From Sinorhizobium chiapasense (GTDB lineage: Bacteria > Pseudomonadota > Alphaproteobacteria > Rhizobiales > Rhizobiaceae): a stretch of 64,000 nucleotides of DNA. Shown one piece after another: positions 18,201 to 25,028 of the stretch; the stretch's first letter is position 1, and the number at the start of each line of letters is the position of its first letter. Below the pieces are notes generated by a model that saw only the letters and a list, made by a program, of their open reading frames with translations, searched no databases and was not told the DNA's origin. Location of the stretch: NCBI RefSeq assembly GCF_036488675.1, contig NZ_CP133148.1:434001-498000 (forward strand), written 5' to 3'. Position numbers and translations under genes: made by a program.

Positions 18201-18312
18201 CGCGGCCGAGGGCCATATAGGCGTAGGCTCCGGCCACTGTGAAGATGAGCATGAAATACCAGACGAGTGAGCGATGCTCGAGCGCCCAGTCTGAAAGGTT
18301 GAACTTGTTCAC
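15262..18312 (-). CDS. RND efflux pump permease (TriC-like)
   Basis: 1016 residues, full length for the family. A first TM helix at residues 12-34, large periplasmic loops, and the proton-relay aspartates in TM4 (GLLVDDAMIAVEMM) identify an AcrB/MexB-superfamily pump. Two membrane-fusion genes immediately upstream, rather than one, match the TriABC triclosan-type arrangement, in which both fusion proteins are needed. No outer-membrane channel gene lies nearby, also as in TriABC. The ATG overlaps the fusion-protein stop by 4 nt. Likely exports a hydrophobic toxic compound across the envelope. Cognate repressor is probably the divergent TetR at 20677. Confidence 0.9.
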   Translation of the reverse strand: MNKFNLSDWALEHRSLVWYFMLIFTVAGAYAYMALGREEDPSFTIKTMVIQAQWPGASAQEVTQQVTDRIEKKLQELNNLEHTRSITTAGQTIVFVDLLPETNAADVKPTWSRVRNLIDDITHEFPQGVIGPFFDDQFGDVYGNIYAFMGDGLSHRELRDFAEDARTQILKVRDVGKVDIVGAQDEAIYLEFSTRKIAALGIDRAAIVSALQAQNAVTQSGFVEAGPERIALRVGGRFISEDTLRGINLRVNDRFFPLTDVANITRGYVDPPSSLFRFNGKPAIGLAIGMKTGGNVLAFGEAIEETMAGIVQDLPVGVAVEQVSDQPKVVHEAVGGFTKALFEAVAIVLVISFISLGLRAGLVVAIAIPLVLAITFMVMLYTGISLQRISLGALIIALGLLVDDAMIAVEMMVARLELGDSLKKAATYVYTSTAFPMLTGTLVTVAGFIPVAFNKSSAGEFTFSLFVVIAVSLIVSWIVAVLFTPLLGVTLLPKTMKKHAEHKGWSARAFSRLLQFCLRWRWMTIIATVLLFAGSVAGLSMVQQQFFPSSDRPELIVDWNLPQNSSVAETSRQMGQFEREVLTGNPAVEHWSTYVGRGAPRFILSFDVQPADVAFGQTVIVTKGLEARDKLKQEVEAYLQKTFPGTDAYVKLLEIGPPVGKPIQYRVSGEDLQTVRDLAQKLGSVVGTHPSLKNLAFDWNEPARVVKLDVLQDKARQLGVSSQDIAMALNTVVRGDAATQVRDDIYLVNVVGRAAETERGSIDTLLDLQLQSSSGQSVPLSSVARFRYEVEQPTIWRRDRLPTITVKAGISDTTQPASIVKALADKVAAFEQTLPVGYHVEVAGAVEESAKSQGPIATVVPAMLLIMATLLMIQLQSFHRLFLVFSVAPLALIGVVVALIVSNAPLGFVALLGVLALVGILIRNSVILIVQIEELRAEGMSPWKAVVEATEHRMRPIMLTAAAATLALIPISHEIFWGPMAYAMMGGIVVGTALTLLFLPALYVAWFRIPREVEQH

Positions 18313-19406
18313 GGGCGTTGCTCCTGTTTGGTTCTCACGCTCTGGCCCTCGGCCAGTTGATTCACGCCGGCGACGACAACCTCTTCCCCGTCGGTAAGCC
18401 CGGAGAGGACGCGGATGGAACGGGCGTCGTTGGACGAGATGTCGAGCCGGACGGGTCTCAGTGAAACGGTGTGGGTCGCGAGATCGACCACCCAGACATG
18501 GTCGGTGCCATCCTTCTTTACGACGGCCGCCGCAGGCAGGCCGATCTGGCGCACTTGCTGCACCTCTGGTGGCGCAGCGGTTACCACTGATCCGAGGCGG
18601 AAGACTTCCGGCGCCTGATCGATCGCGATTTTCAGCCTGCGCATGCGGGTGCCGGCATCGGCCTGCGGTCCGATCTCGCGCAGAACGCCGGAGGTCCGGA
18701 GCGTATCGTCGAGTTGGAGGGCGACGTCGAACCGGTCGCCCAGGCGCAAGGAGCGCAACTGCGTTTCCGGCACGTCGACGACCACGTCACGCCGATCAAG
18801 GCGAGCGAGCCTCAGCACCGGCTGCCCGGCGGTTACCGTCTGTCCGACTTCGGCCGACGTGGCGGTGACGACACCATCGAACTCGGCCTTCAACTCGGCA
18901 TAACCAAGCTGTTCGCGCGCCTTGTCGAGGCTGGCATTTGCCTGTCCGACACTGGCCCAGGCCGATTTCAGCGCCTGCTCGGCAAGATCCAGATCGGCGA
19001 TGCTCGCGGCGCTCGTCGAGGACAGCCGGCGCTTGCGGTCCTCCGTCAGCATGGCGTTTTCAAACTGCGCTTCAGCGTTGCGCAGATCGGCTTCGGCGCT
19101 CCGGACCGCGAGCTCAAGAGCGAGCGGATCAATCTCGGCCACGATATCGCCTGCCCGCACGAGATCGCCGACATTCACCTTGCGCGATACGACGCGCCCC
19201 AATGTGCGGAATGCAAGATCGGTTTCCACCCGGGCCTGGACGATTCCGGGGAAGTGCACTGTTTCCGCCTGCGCGGCGCTCGCCGCGACGGACTTGACGG
19301 GCCGCGGCTTGGCCGGCTCGCCAGCGCCGGCATCCTGATCGCAGCCGGCAAGAAGCGCGAGTGCTGCGACGAGTGAAAACGAAAGGTGAGATTGGTAACG
19401 AGCCAT
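18309..19406 (-). CDS. RND membrane-fusion lipoprotein (second)
   Basis: 365 residues. Lipobox LLAGC near residue 22 anchors it in the inner membrane. A lipoyl-like half-motif (GRVVSRKVNVGDLVRAGDIVAEIDPL), a helical hairpin (residues about 95-165), the second lipoyl half (ELKAEFDGVVTATSAEVGQTV) and a beta-barrel follow in the standard order. One base separates it from the upstream fusion-protein gene, and it overlaps the pump gene by 4 nt. It works with the other fusion protein as one periplasmic adaptor. Confidence 0.88.
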   Translation of the reverse strand: MARYQSHLSFSLVAALALLAGCDQDAGAGEPAKPRPVKSVAASAAQAETVHFPGIVQARVETDLAFRTLGRVVSRKVNVGDLVRAGDIVAEIDPLALELAVRSAEADLRNAEAQFENAMLTEDRKRRLSSTSAASIADLDLAEQALKSAWASVGQANASLDKAREQLGYAELKAEFDGVVTATSAEVGQTVTAGQPVLRLARLDRRDVVVDVPETQLRSLRLGDRFDVALQLDDTLRTSGVLREIGPQADAGTRMRRLKIAIDQAPEVFRLGSVVTAAPPEVQQVRQIGLPAAAVVKKDGTDHVWVVDLATHTVSLRPVRLDISSNDARSIRVLSGLTDGEEVVVAGVNQLAEGQSVRTKQEQRP

Positions 19407-19407
19407 C

Positions 19408-20472
19408 TTACTTGCCCTTCCAGGCCACGGCTTGGCCTTCCTTGAGAAACTTTCCGCCCTCGGTGACGATCAGGTCCTGCGGGGCGATCCCGCCGGCGAC
19501 GATCAGATCGCTTTTGCGGTAGCTCGCGACCGCAATCTTCCGGAGCGACACGGAGCGGTTTTCGGGGTCGATGAGCCACACGGCGGGCTCGCCCATGGCC
19601 GATGCGATCGCGCCGGCGGGCAGGACGATTCCCTTGCGCGTCGGTGAACGGAACTCACCGACGACGGACGTGCCGAGCGGCCATTGCGCATCTTCCGGGA
19701 GTGCCACCTTGATGCGGACCGTTCCGGTTCTCGTGTCGATGAAGGGAGAGACCTCCCTGACCGTCGCTTGCGTTTCCAGGGCGCGATCCGCGATTGGTGC
19801 CACCTCAACGTCTGCCAGTGGCCGCCCTTCCAGAAAGAAGGCCTCGAACACGTCGAAGACGGCATCTCGCCGGCCGTCATGGGCGAGCGTGAAGGCAGGC
19901 TGCGCCGCAGAAACGACGCGGCCGACCTCGATCTCGCGTGCGGTGATGATGCCGTCCGCGTCGGCCTTCAGCTCGGTGTAGGACAGGGCGTCCTCGGCCG
20001 TCGCCAGCGCCGCCTCGGCAGCTTCCAGCGACGCTTTTGCGGTCCGCAGCTCCTTGTCGGCCTGATCGAAGGTCGCCTGCGAGATCGAGCGCGAGCGCAA
20101 AAGCGCCTCGTACCGATCAAACGTCAGCGTCCTCTGCTTGACGATCGCGCGGGCCGACTCGAGCCCGGCTCGGGCGACTTCCACGTCGGCCCGCTGTTCT
20201 TTGTCGTCAAGGCGGGCGAGAACATCGCCGGTGCGCACATGCAAGCCGACATCGACGAAGCGCTCGATCACCCTGCCACTGACGCGGAAGGACAGGTCGG
20301 ACTGAATGCGGGCCTTTACCTCCCCGGTGATTTCGGCTCTGGGCTGATATTCGGCCTGCGAGGCGCTCACCGCCCGAACCTGCTGCGGCGATGGCGTCAC
20401 TTCGGCTTTGTCTTCGCAGCCGGCGAGATAGGCGCAGGCGAGACCAATTCCAATCAAACGAAAGGGCTGCAT
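19408..20472 (-). CDS. RND membrane-fusion lipoprotein (first)
   Basis: 354 residues from ATG 20472 (GGAG 9 nt upstream); the frame is open much further upstream, but that part is antisense to the divergent TetR gene. Lipobox YLAGC at residues 15-19. Lipoyl half-motif GRVIERFVDVGLHVRTGDVLARLDD, a hairpin rich in Ala/Glu/Lys, then SYTELKADADGIITAREIEVGRVV and the beta-barrel. First gene of the four-gene efflux operon. Divergent from the TetR gene across an 18-bp perfect palindrome that overlaps its promoter. Confidence 0.88.
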   Translation of the reverse strand: MQPFRLIGIGLACAYLAGCEDKAEVTPSPQQVRAVSASQAEYQPRAEITGEVKARIQSDLSFRVSGRVIERFVDVGLHVRTGDVLARLDDKEQRADVEVARAGLESARAIVKQRTLTFDRYEALLRSRSISQATFDQADKELRTAKASLEAAEAALATAEDALSYTELKADADGIITAREIEVGRVVSAAQPAFTLAHDGRRDAVFDVFEAFFLEGRPLADVEVAPIADRALETQATVREVSPFIDTRTGTVRIKVALPEDAQWPLGTSVVGEFRSPTRKGIVLPAGAIASAMGEPAVWLIDPENRSVSLRKIAVASYRKSDLIVAGGIAPQDLIVTEGGKFLKEGQAVAWKGK

Positions 20473-20522
20473 TTTTTGCTCCGTTACGGTTTGCAACCAA
20501 AGGGATGATGCGCTAGTATCAC

Positions 20523-20541
20523 TGACTAACGGGTTAGTCAA
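20523..20541. promoter_or_regulatory. 18-bp palindromic operator of the efflux operon
   Basis: TGACTAAC-GG-GTTAGTCA (20523-20540) is a perfect palindrome. On the minus strand it overlaps a -35 TTGACT with TACTAG 17 bp further on, driving the efflux operon. Such TTGACTAAC.GTTAGTCA palindromes are typical of AcrR-type TetR repressors; the divergent TetR at 20677 is the obvious ligand. The half-site spacing (N10 between TGAC and GTCA) differs from the YGAC-N6-GTCR boxes elsewhere in the window. Confidence 0.7.
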
Positions 20542-20676
20542 CAATGGCGAGACTACACGTTGACGCACGGTCAGAACGGGAGAGGCATTCCGGCCTAAGC
20601 CGCGGGTTAACCTGTTAGAATCGCCGTAACCACGCGATTCGAACGACCGTCGTGGCCCAGCAGGAATGGAAGTGAG

Positions 20677-21306
20677 ATGGCAAAGACTGAGAAGAGGCCC
20701 TCGCGGGCAGAGCAAAAGGCCCGGCGCCCTCAGGAGATTCTCGAGGCCGCGTTCGAGGAGTTCACCGCAAAGGGCTACGCGGCTACGCGGGTGGAAGACG
20801 TCGCCGCCCGCCTCGGCGTGACGAAGGGCACCATTTATCTGTATTTTCCGACAAAGGAGGTGCTCTTCGAGGAGATGTTCCGCCACATGTCGACACCGTT
20901 CAAGGACGTGCTGGCCTCTGTCGGCACCTTCCAAGGCTCGTACGCCAACCGGCTGCGGGCACTCCTGCTCCTTGCATACGAAAAGATCCCCAACGACCGG
21001 AAAACAAGGGAACTCCTGCGCCTGACGTTGTCCGACGGAACGCGTTTCCCCGACATCGTGGACCGGCACTTTGACGAGTTCATCGCCCCGCTGGTCGCGG
21101 CTGTCCGCGCACTCGTCGAAGAAGGAGTGTCTGCGGGTGAATTCCGCCGTGGAGCGGCTGCAAATTATCCTGACGTCGTCGCCAGTTCGATCCTTCACGT
21201 TGCCGTATGGCGGCTGATGTTTGCAGACCGAAGGCCGCTCGATGGACCAGCCTTCATAGAAGCGCATTTTGACCTCGCCCTGAACGGACTGTTGCAGCGT
21301 TCGTAG
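20677..21306 (+). CDS. TetR family repressor of the efflux operon
   Basis: 209 residues. HTH: TRVEDVAARLGVTKGTIYLYFPTKEVLFEEM, the common AcrR/TetR signature. ATG 20677 is preceded by GGAAGTGAG. It is divergent from the TriABC-like operon with an 18-bp palindrome between them, and a second GGTTAACCTGTTAG-like site lies near 20606 in front of the gene itself. Autorepression and repression of the pump, relieved by a pump substrate, is the expected logic. Not closely similar to the two paralogous TetR proteins at 22.6-24.0 kb. Confidence 0.85.
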   Translation: MAKTEKRPSRAEQKARRPQEILEAAFEEFTAKGYAATRVEDVAARLGVTKGTIYLYFPTKEVLFEEMFRHMSTPFKDVLASVGTFQGSYANRLRALLLLAYEKIPNDRKTRELLRLTLSDGTRFPDIVDRHFDEFIAPLVAAVRALVEEGVSAGEFRRGAAANYPDVVASSILHVAVWRLMFADRRPLDGPAFIEAHFDLALNGLLQRS

Positions 21307-21418
21307 CGCGCGAGGCTTGATCGTGCGCGATCCACGCGCTGTGGTCACGTCGGCTTCGGTACGGCAGAAGGCCACGGCTCCTCGCGTCCGTCCCCGCCGA
21401 TCTACCGTGCGTTCGACG

Positions 21419-22012
21419 TCAGGCGATGGTGAGGCTTCGCGCAAACTGTTCGCCTCCGAGTACGACGAAAGAAATGACGGCCATCATGAGGCCGCGCCGA
21501 AAGCGCGCCTGCTTGATAATTCTGACGCGGGATGTTTTGAGCAGTTCGGCGGCAAGTACCGAAGTCCAGTCGGACCTCAGTGCTTGTTGGACGAAGTCTT
21601 TGAGATCGGTGAATAAGTCGGGATCGACATAATACACACGCTGCTCGGCTCCGCCGGACGTTTTGGCGACGAGTTGCTTATCCGCGCGCGCCCGAGTTGG
21701 ATAGAGCACCTGTCCGAACTGCAGGATCGGCATGATGACGATACCCCACACCACCGCGAAGAACATCGGGCCAAGCGGTGCACGCGTCGGCAGGAGATCG
21801 CCGAAATGCAGCACCAGATTGAGCGCAAGGATGTAGCCGGCTCCAACGATCTGCGCCTTGGTGTCGTAAGAGCGCGCGGTCACTTGCGCTTCCTGCAGCG
21901 CGGCAAGCAGCATCTTGTCTACATAGTCGCGGTTGTTCTCACGCGGTTCGGGATGCAGTGCGACATCCGGTCGAAGGAAGCGGTCAAGGACTGACGAAGG
22001 TGTCTCCTGCAT
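21419..22012 (-). CDS. Three-TM protein resembling Pycsar effectors (DUF5706-like)
   Basis: 197 residues. After a 45-residue cytoplasmic start, AALQEAQVTARSYDTKAQIVG leads into TM1 (about 60-75), a second TM (MFFAVVWGIVIMPILQF), a soluble loop (YYVDPDLFTDLKDFVQQAL), and a third TM near the C-terminus (LMMAVISFVVLGG). The D-x-K-A-x-I signature before TM1 and a charged helix then a C-terminal TM recall the Pycsar_effector/DUF5706 TM proteins that act in cyclic-nucleotide defence. The match is by eye only, and no nucleotide cyclase is adjacent. It follows the 68-residue gene by 15 nt, under the 22.33-kb promoter. Confidence 0.55.
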   Translation of the reverse strand: MQETPSSVLDRFLRPDVALHPEPRENNRDYVDKMLLAALQEAQVTARSYDTKAQIVGAGYILALNLVLHFGDLLPTRAPLGPMFFAVVWGIVIMPILQFGQVLYPTRARADKQLVAKTSGGAEQRVYYVDPDLFTDLKDFVQQALRSDWTSVLAAELLKTSRVRIIKQARFRRGLMMAVISFVVLGGEQFARSLTIA

Positions 22013-22027
22013 TGGCTGTGCTTTCCG

Positions 22028-22234
22028 TCAGTGCTCGGGTGCGAAAACGAGCGCCGTGATCGCGTCCGGATCCGCGGCGTCCTCAGGGATGCGGTTTACT
22101 GCGACAAAGAGTGCCGCCCGAGAGACCAGAGTCAGCACGATGGTGTCCGCGAGTCCGCTGACGATGGCTGACCAGGTAAAGAGGCGAGTGCAGACGACAC
22201 AGGCATTAAGGAACTGGCCGGGCGACGGGCGCAT
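22028..22234 (-). CDS. Small one-TM protein, first gene of the membrane operon
   Basis: 68 residues, family not recognised. ATG 22234 has GGAGG with 6-nt spacing. Residues about 20-47 (WSAIVSGLADTIVLTLVSRAALFVAV) are hydrophobic, and the C-terminal 20 residues are acidic. It lies 80 nt downstream of a strong TTGACC/TAATAG promoter with tandem operator boxes, and 15 nt before the DUF5706-like gene, so the two form one transcription unit. Confidence 0.65.
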   Translation of the reverse strand: MRPSPGQFLNACVVCTRLFTWSAIVSGLADTIVLTLVSRAALFVAVNRIPEDAADPDAITALVFAPEH

Positions 22235-22314
22235 GAAAGCCTCCGCTCGAAAACGTTCGAGGTCTTGGGTTTGATGATGGTCACGAAGCCCGGGTGCAGG
22301 CTCAAAATTTAATC

Positions 22315-22346
22315 TGACTATTAAGTCAATTCGACTGCATGGTCAA
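22315..22346 (-). promoter_or_regulatory. Promoter with tandem 14-bp operator boxes (membrane operon)
   Basis: Minus strand: -35 TTGACC (22346-22341), 17-bp spacer, -10 TAATAG (22323-22318). Boxes TGACTATTAAGTCA (22315-22328) and CGACTGCATGGTCA (22332-22345), starts 17 bp apart. Box one is base-for-base the same as 13634-13647, 8.7 kb away, implying a common regulator. Confidence 0.7.
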
Positions 22347-22545
22347 TATGAGAATCGTGCAGTCGTGCAATGCAGTACAGGCATGGCGGGCGAGGGCATC
22401 TAAGAATGTGCTGCGCTCGGCTCCGGGTCGGTACATGGCTTTCTTCGGCGAGGGTCAGCGCGACAGAGGAGCCGCGGACACTGAGCAGGTGGGAAATGAA
22501 GGAATGGCGCTGAGTCCTTCCGACGCAAGGCGGCGGGCTTCAGGC
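22347..22545. other. Spacer between divergent transcription units
   Basis: No gene, hairpin or repeat that I can support between the minus-strand promoter at 22.33 kb and the plus-strand promoter at 22.55 kb. Confidence 0.5.
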
Positions 22546-22577
22546 TGGACATTTTGGTCAGTATGACCTATTCGTGT
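22546..22577 (+). promoter_or_regulatory. Promoter with degenerate tandem operator boxes (TetR-1)
   Basis: -35 TGGACA (22546-22551), 17-bp spacer, -10 TATTCG (22569-22574). Boxes GGACATTTTGGTCA (22547-22560) and TGACCTATTCGTGT (22564-22577) keep the 17-bp spacing and the inner GTCA-N3-TGAC core, but the outer half-sites are degenerate. This suggests weaker autoregulation of the TetR gene that follows. Confidence 0.5.
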
Positions 22578-22600
22578 GGGAGTTTGAGGCTTTCTGCACC

Positions 22601-23263
22601 ATGGCAAACATCAACCCGACCCGCCGAGCCGAAATTGGGCGCGAAAAGCGCGCGAGAACCCGTGCGCAGCTTGTTGGAGCTGCCAATTCGCTGTTCGCGA
22701 GACAGGCTGTTGAATCTGTCACGGTGGATGACGTGGTCAAGGAGGCCGGCGTCGCCAAGGGAACGTTCTACGTTCACTTCGATAGCCTTGAGGCTTTAAC
22801 GGCAGCGGTTGCGGAGGAACTGGTGCAGTCGTTCGACGAACTGCTGCAGCCGGGCCGGATCTCGATTTCCGATCCCGCCCTGCGAATTGCTTTCGGCTGC
22901 AGATTATTCATCGATAAGGCTCTCACTGACTCGCGATGGGCTGCGGTCGCGGCAAGAATGACGGCAGCAACTCCGAAGGGTGGCGAGAACATTCGTCGCC
23001 GCCTCTTTGAAGACCTCCAGCAGCTTTCGAAAGAATCGCTGGAAGAGACGTCTGCGGAGCTGAAGCTGGAGGTTGTCGTCGGGATCATGCTCCAGATCTT
23101 GCGCGCTCTGGGTGAGGGCAGGTTGTCCTCGCTCGATCGTGACGCTGTCATTAGCGCCATCCTCCGCGCGATCGGTCTCAGTGCTCAACAGGCGGAGTCG
23201 GTCCTTGAGCGCTTGCCGCCCAATACCATTCCGGAGAAATCCTCTCGAGCCGCGGCGAACTGA
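22601..23263 (+). CDS. TetR family regulator, paralogue 1
   Basis: 220 residues from ATG 22601 (MANINPTRRAEIG). HTH: VTVDDVVKEAGVAKGTFYVHFDSLEAL. Nearly the same N-terminus as the regulator at 23373-23975 (MAKINLARRAKIG), and both contain RARTRA, QSFDELL/RSFDELL and a similar C-terminal domain, so the two are diverged duplicates facing each other tail to tail. About 25 nt of leader separate it from a promoter carrying the tandem boxes. It probably controls the 13.65, 22.33 and 24.03-kb promoters, alone or with its paralogue. Confidence 0.85.
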   Translation: MANINPTRRAEIGREKRARTRAQLVGAANSLFARQAVESVTVDDVVKEAGVAKGTFYVHFDSLEALTAAVAEELVQSFDELLQPGRISISDPALRIAFGCRLFIDKALTDSRWAAVAARMTAATPKGGENIRRRLFEDLQQLSKESLEETSAELKLEVVVGIMLQILRALGEGRLSSLDRDAVISAILRAIGLSAQQAESVLERLPPNTIPEKSSRAAAN

Positions 23264-23372
23264 CGAGCATGCTTGCTGACAAACTGCGCGTCTGCGAATT
23301 GCTAGGGTAGATCCCCCACGTCGCGCATGATCGCCCTATCATGCCGTCACGGACAGCTTCAATAGATGTCGG

Positions 23373-23975
23373 TTAGAGCCTGCGGTTGTCGCGTGGGGCA
23401 CTCCCGAGGGCCCGAAGTGCCGCCTCCAGAGCTTGGCTGGATAATTCGGGCCGAGCGGCTCGCTCGATAATGCCGCGTGTAACCTGCAGCCAAATGCCAA
23501 CGACTATGTCGACGGCCAGTTCCGGGTCGCGCACTGTCACCTGGTCTTGTGCAATAGCCTCGGCAAGATCGACTTTAAGATCAGCGCGCACAGTGCGGCC
23601 GAACTCGTTCGGCCTTTGCGAGGTCTGAACGACTAATCGCGCCCATTCATTGTCAGAAATCGCTTTTTCCAAGGATTGCGTGAAGGCGAAAGACAGGCGC
23701 GCGATCGGGTCCCGCAGCTTGGCCCGGGCGGGTGTCAGCAGTTCGTCGAAACTCCGTCCCAGCTGCACACCTACCGCCGCAACCAATTCGTCGACGTTGT
23801 TGAAGTGATAGTAGAAAGTGCCCTTGGCGACCCCTGCTGCCTCTGCAACCGCGTCAATGGTGAGCGCAGCCCCTTCGGCAAGCAACGTCGCCCCCGCTTC
23901 GAGGATATGCGCCCGCGTCCGAGCCCGTCGGTCGCGTCCGATTTTTGCTCTTCGCGCAAGGTTAATCTTCGCCAT
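23373..23975 (-). CDS. TetR family regulator, paralogue 2
   Basis: 200 residues from ATG 23975 (MAKINLARRAKIGRDRRARTRAHI); a GTG at 24009 would start almost inside the operator, so I prefer the ATG, which also aligns with paralogue 1. HTH: LTIDAVAEAAGVAKGTFYYHFNNVDEL. Divergent from the azoreductase gene, with a shared tandem operator covering its -35 TTGGAC and -10 TATATA. Autoregulated repressor by position. The duplication of a repressor together with its operators suggests partly overlapping control of the same promoters by different inducers. Confidence 0.85.
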   Translation of the reverse strand: MAKINLARRAKIGRDRRARTRAHILEAGATLLAEGAALTIDAVAEAAGVAKGTFYYHFNNVDELVAAVGVQLGRSFDELLTPARAKLRDPIARLSFAFTQSLEKAISDNEWARLVVQTSQRPNEFGRTVRADLKVDLAEAIAQDQVTVRDPELAVDIVVGIWLQVTRGIIERAARPELSSQALEAALRALGSAPRDNRRL

Positions 23976-24012
23976 TCGCCATCCCGTCTTGCATCTCAGG
24001 TGCAATTTCACC

Positions 24013-24046
24013 TTGACTATATAGTCGAAATGACTCTAATGTCCAA
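24013..24046. promoter_or_regulatory. Bidirectional promoter with tandem operator boxes (TetR-2/azoreductase)
   Basis: Minus strand: -35 TTGGAC (24046-24041), 17 bp, -10 TATATA (24023-24018) for TetR-2. Plus strand: -35 TTGACT (24013-24018), 17 bp, weaker -10 CTAATG (24036-24041) for the azoreductase. Boxes TGACTATATAGTCG (24014-24027) and TGACTCTAATGTCC (24031-24044), starts 17 bp apart. One bound repressor pair would block both directions. Confidence 0.7.
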
Positions 24047-24116
24047 TTGAATTCCCCGCGGGCTGCCTGCCGCGCTTGTTACGCGTCCCCCTCTGATACC
24101 CATGTGAGGTTTACCG

Positions 24117-24737
24117 ATGCCATCCCTTCTCCACCTCGATTCCAGCATACTCGGCGAAAACTCGGTCAGCCGCGCACTTTCGGCGGCGGTGGTCGCACGC
24201 CTCAAGAATCTCGATCCGACGATTGACGTGGTCTATCGTGACCTCGCGGCTCACCCGATCCCGCACCTCTCCGGCAGTTACGTGGCCGTCGTCAGGGGAG
24301 GCTTGGAAGCCGGCCAGGATGCCGCACTTCAGGCCGACCTTGAACTCGGCGGAAGCGTTCTGGAAGAGTTTCTGGCAGCCGAAACGGTCGTACTCGGGGT
24401 AGCCCAATACAATTTCAGCGTGCCCAGCCAACTGAAAGCCTGGATCGATCGCATCGCAGTCCCAGGCAAGACATTCCGCTACACCGAAAAGGGGCCTGAA
24501 AGCCTGGTGGGCAACAAGCGCTTGATCATAGCTCTGGCGCGTGGCGGCTTCTACGGACCGGGTTCTCCCGCCGAGAATTTCGAGCACACGCTGACGTATT
24601 TGAAGAGCGTGTTCGCCTTCATCGGCATCGCCAATCCTGAGGTCATCGTCGCCGACGGCGTCAACGTGAGTTCCGAACAGCGCGAGTCCTCTCTGAAGGA
24701 GGCAAAGGCGCAGATAGCTGGCCTGGAGGCGGCATAA
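24117..24737 (+). CDS. azoR: FMN-dependent NADH-azoreductase/quinone reductase
   Basis: 206 residues, flavodoxin-fold AcpD/AzoR family at its usual length. Features: N-terminal LLHLDSSILGENSVSRALS (FMN phosphate binding), VLGVAQYNFSVPSQLKAWIDRI (flavin loop) and ARGGFYG near residue 142. It reduces azo dyes and quinones by two electrons using NADH. Quinone detoxification would fit a cargo that makes polyhydroxylated aromatics through the 13.5-kb molybdoenzyme. Divergent from TetR-2 with a shared operator, so it is probably induced with the same regulon. Confidence 0.88.
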   Translation: MPSLLHLDSSILGENSVSRALSAAVVARLKNLDPTIDVVYRDLAAHPIPHLSGSYVAVVRGGLEAGQDAALQADLELGGSVLEEFLAAETVVLGVAQYNFSVPSQLKAWIDRIAVPGKTFRYTEKGPESLVGNKRLIIALARGGFYGPGSPAENFEHTLTYLKSVFAFIGIANPEVIVADGVNVSSEQRESSLKEAKAQIAGLEAA

Positions 24738-25028
24738 GTTATATCACCGACGGGGGTGCGCTGATTGGCGTTCGAGAGAGATCGTTCCCTGCAAATCGCG
24801 GCGGGGAGGACGTATGTAGCCCTCCGATCCGTGGCGCGAACCGGATGCTGCCCGTAAGGCTCCCTTTACCATCGACCTCCTAACCTCGTTTGGGAACGTG
24901 ATTGTGCGCCAAAGGCGCGCCCGCCATGAACGCGGGAAACAAGTCCCGGACGCCATGACTTCGCGCAGCGACCGGTCCAATCCTCCATGACCCCATTCGA
25001 TCATGTCACACCCAGGGAAGTTTCGCGG
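24738..25028. other. Intergenic region before the chemoreceptor gene
   Basis: No gene, RNA or repeat that I can support. A long minus-strand open frame here is antisense to the chemoreceptor start and looks like a shadow. Confidence 0.5.

Noticed and set aside
20523..20540. Efflux operator as a fifth member of the tandem-box regulon
   Set aside because: Single palindrome with N10 between TGAC and GTCA and no second box 17 bp away; belongs to the neighbouring AcrR-type TetR.
20473..21444. 320-residue N-terminal extension of the first membrane-fusion protein
   Set aside because: Antisense to the divergent TetR gene; ATG 20472 has a ribosome site and lipoprotein signal.
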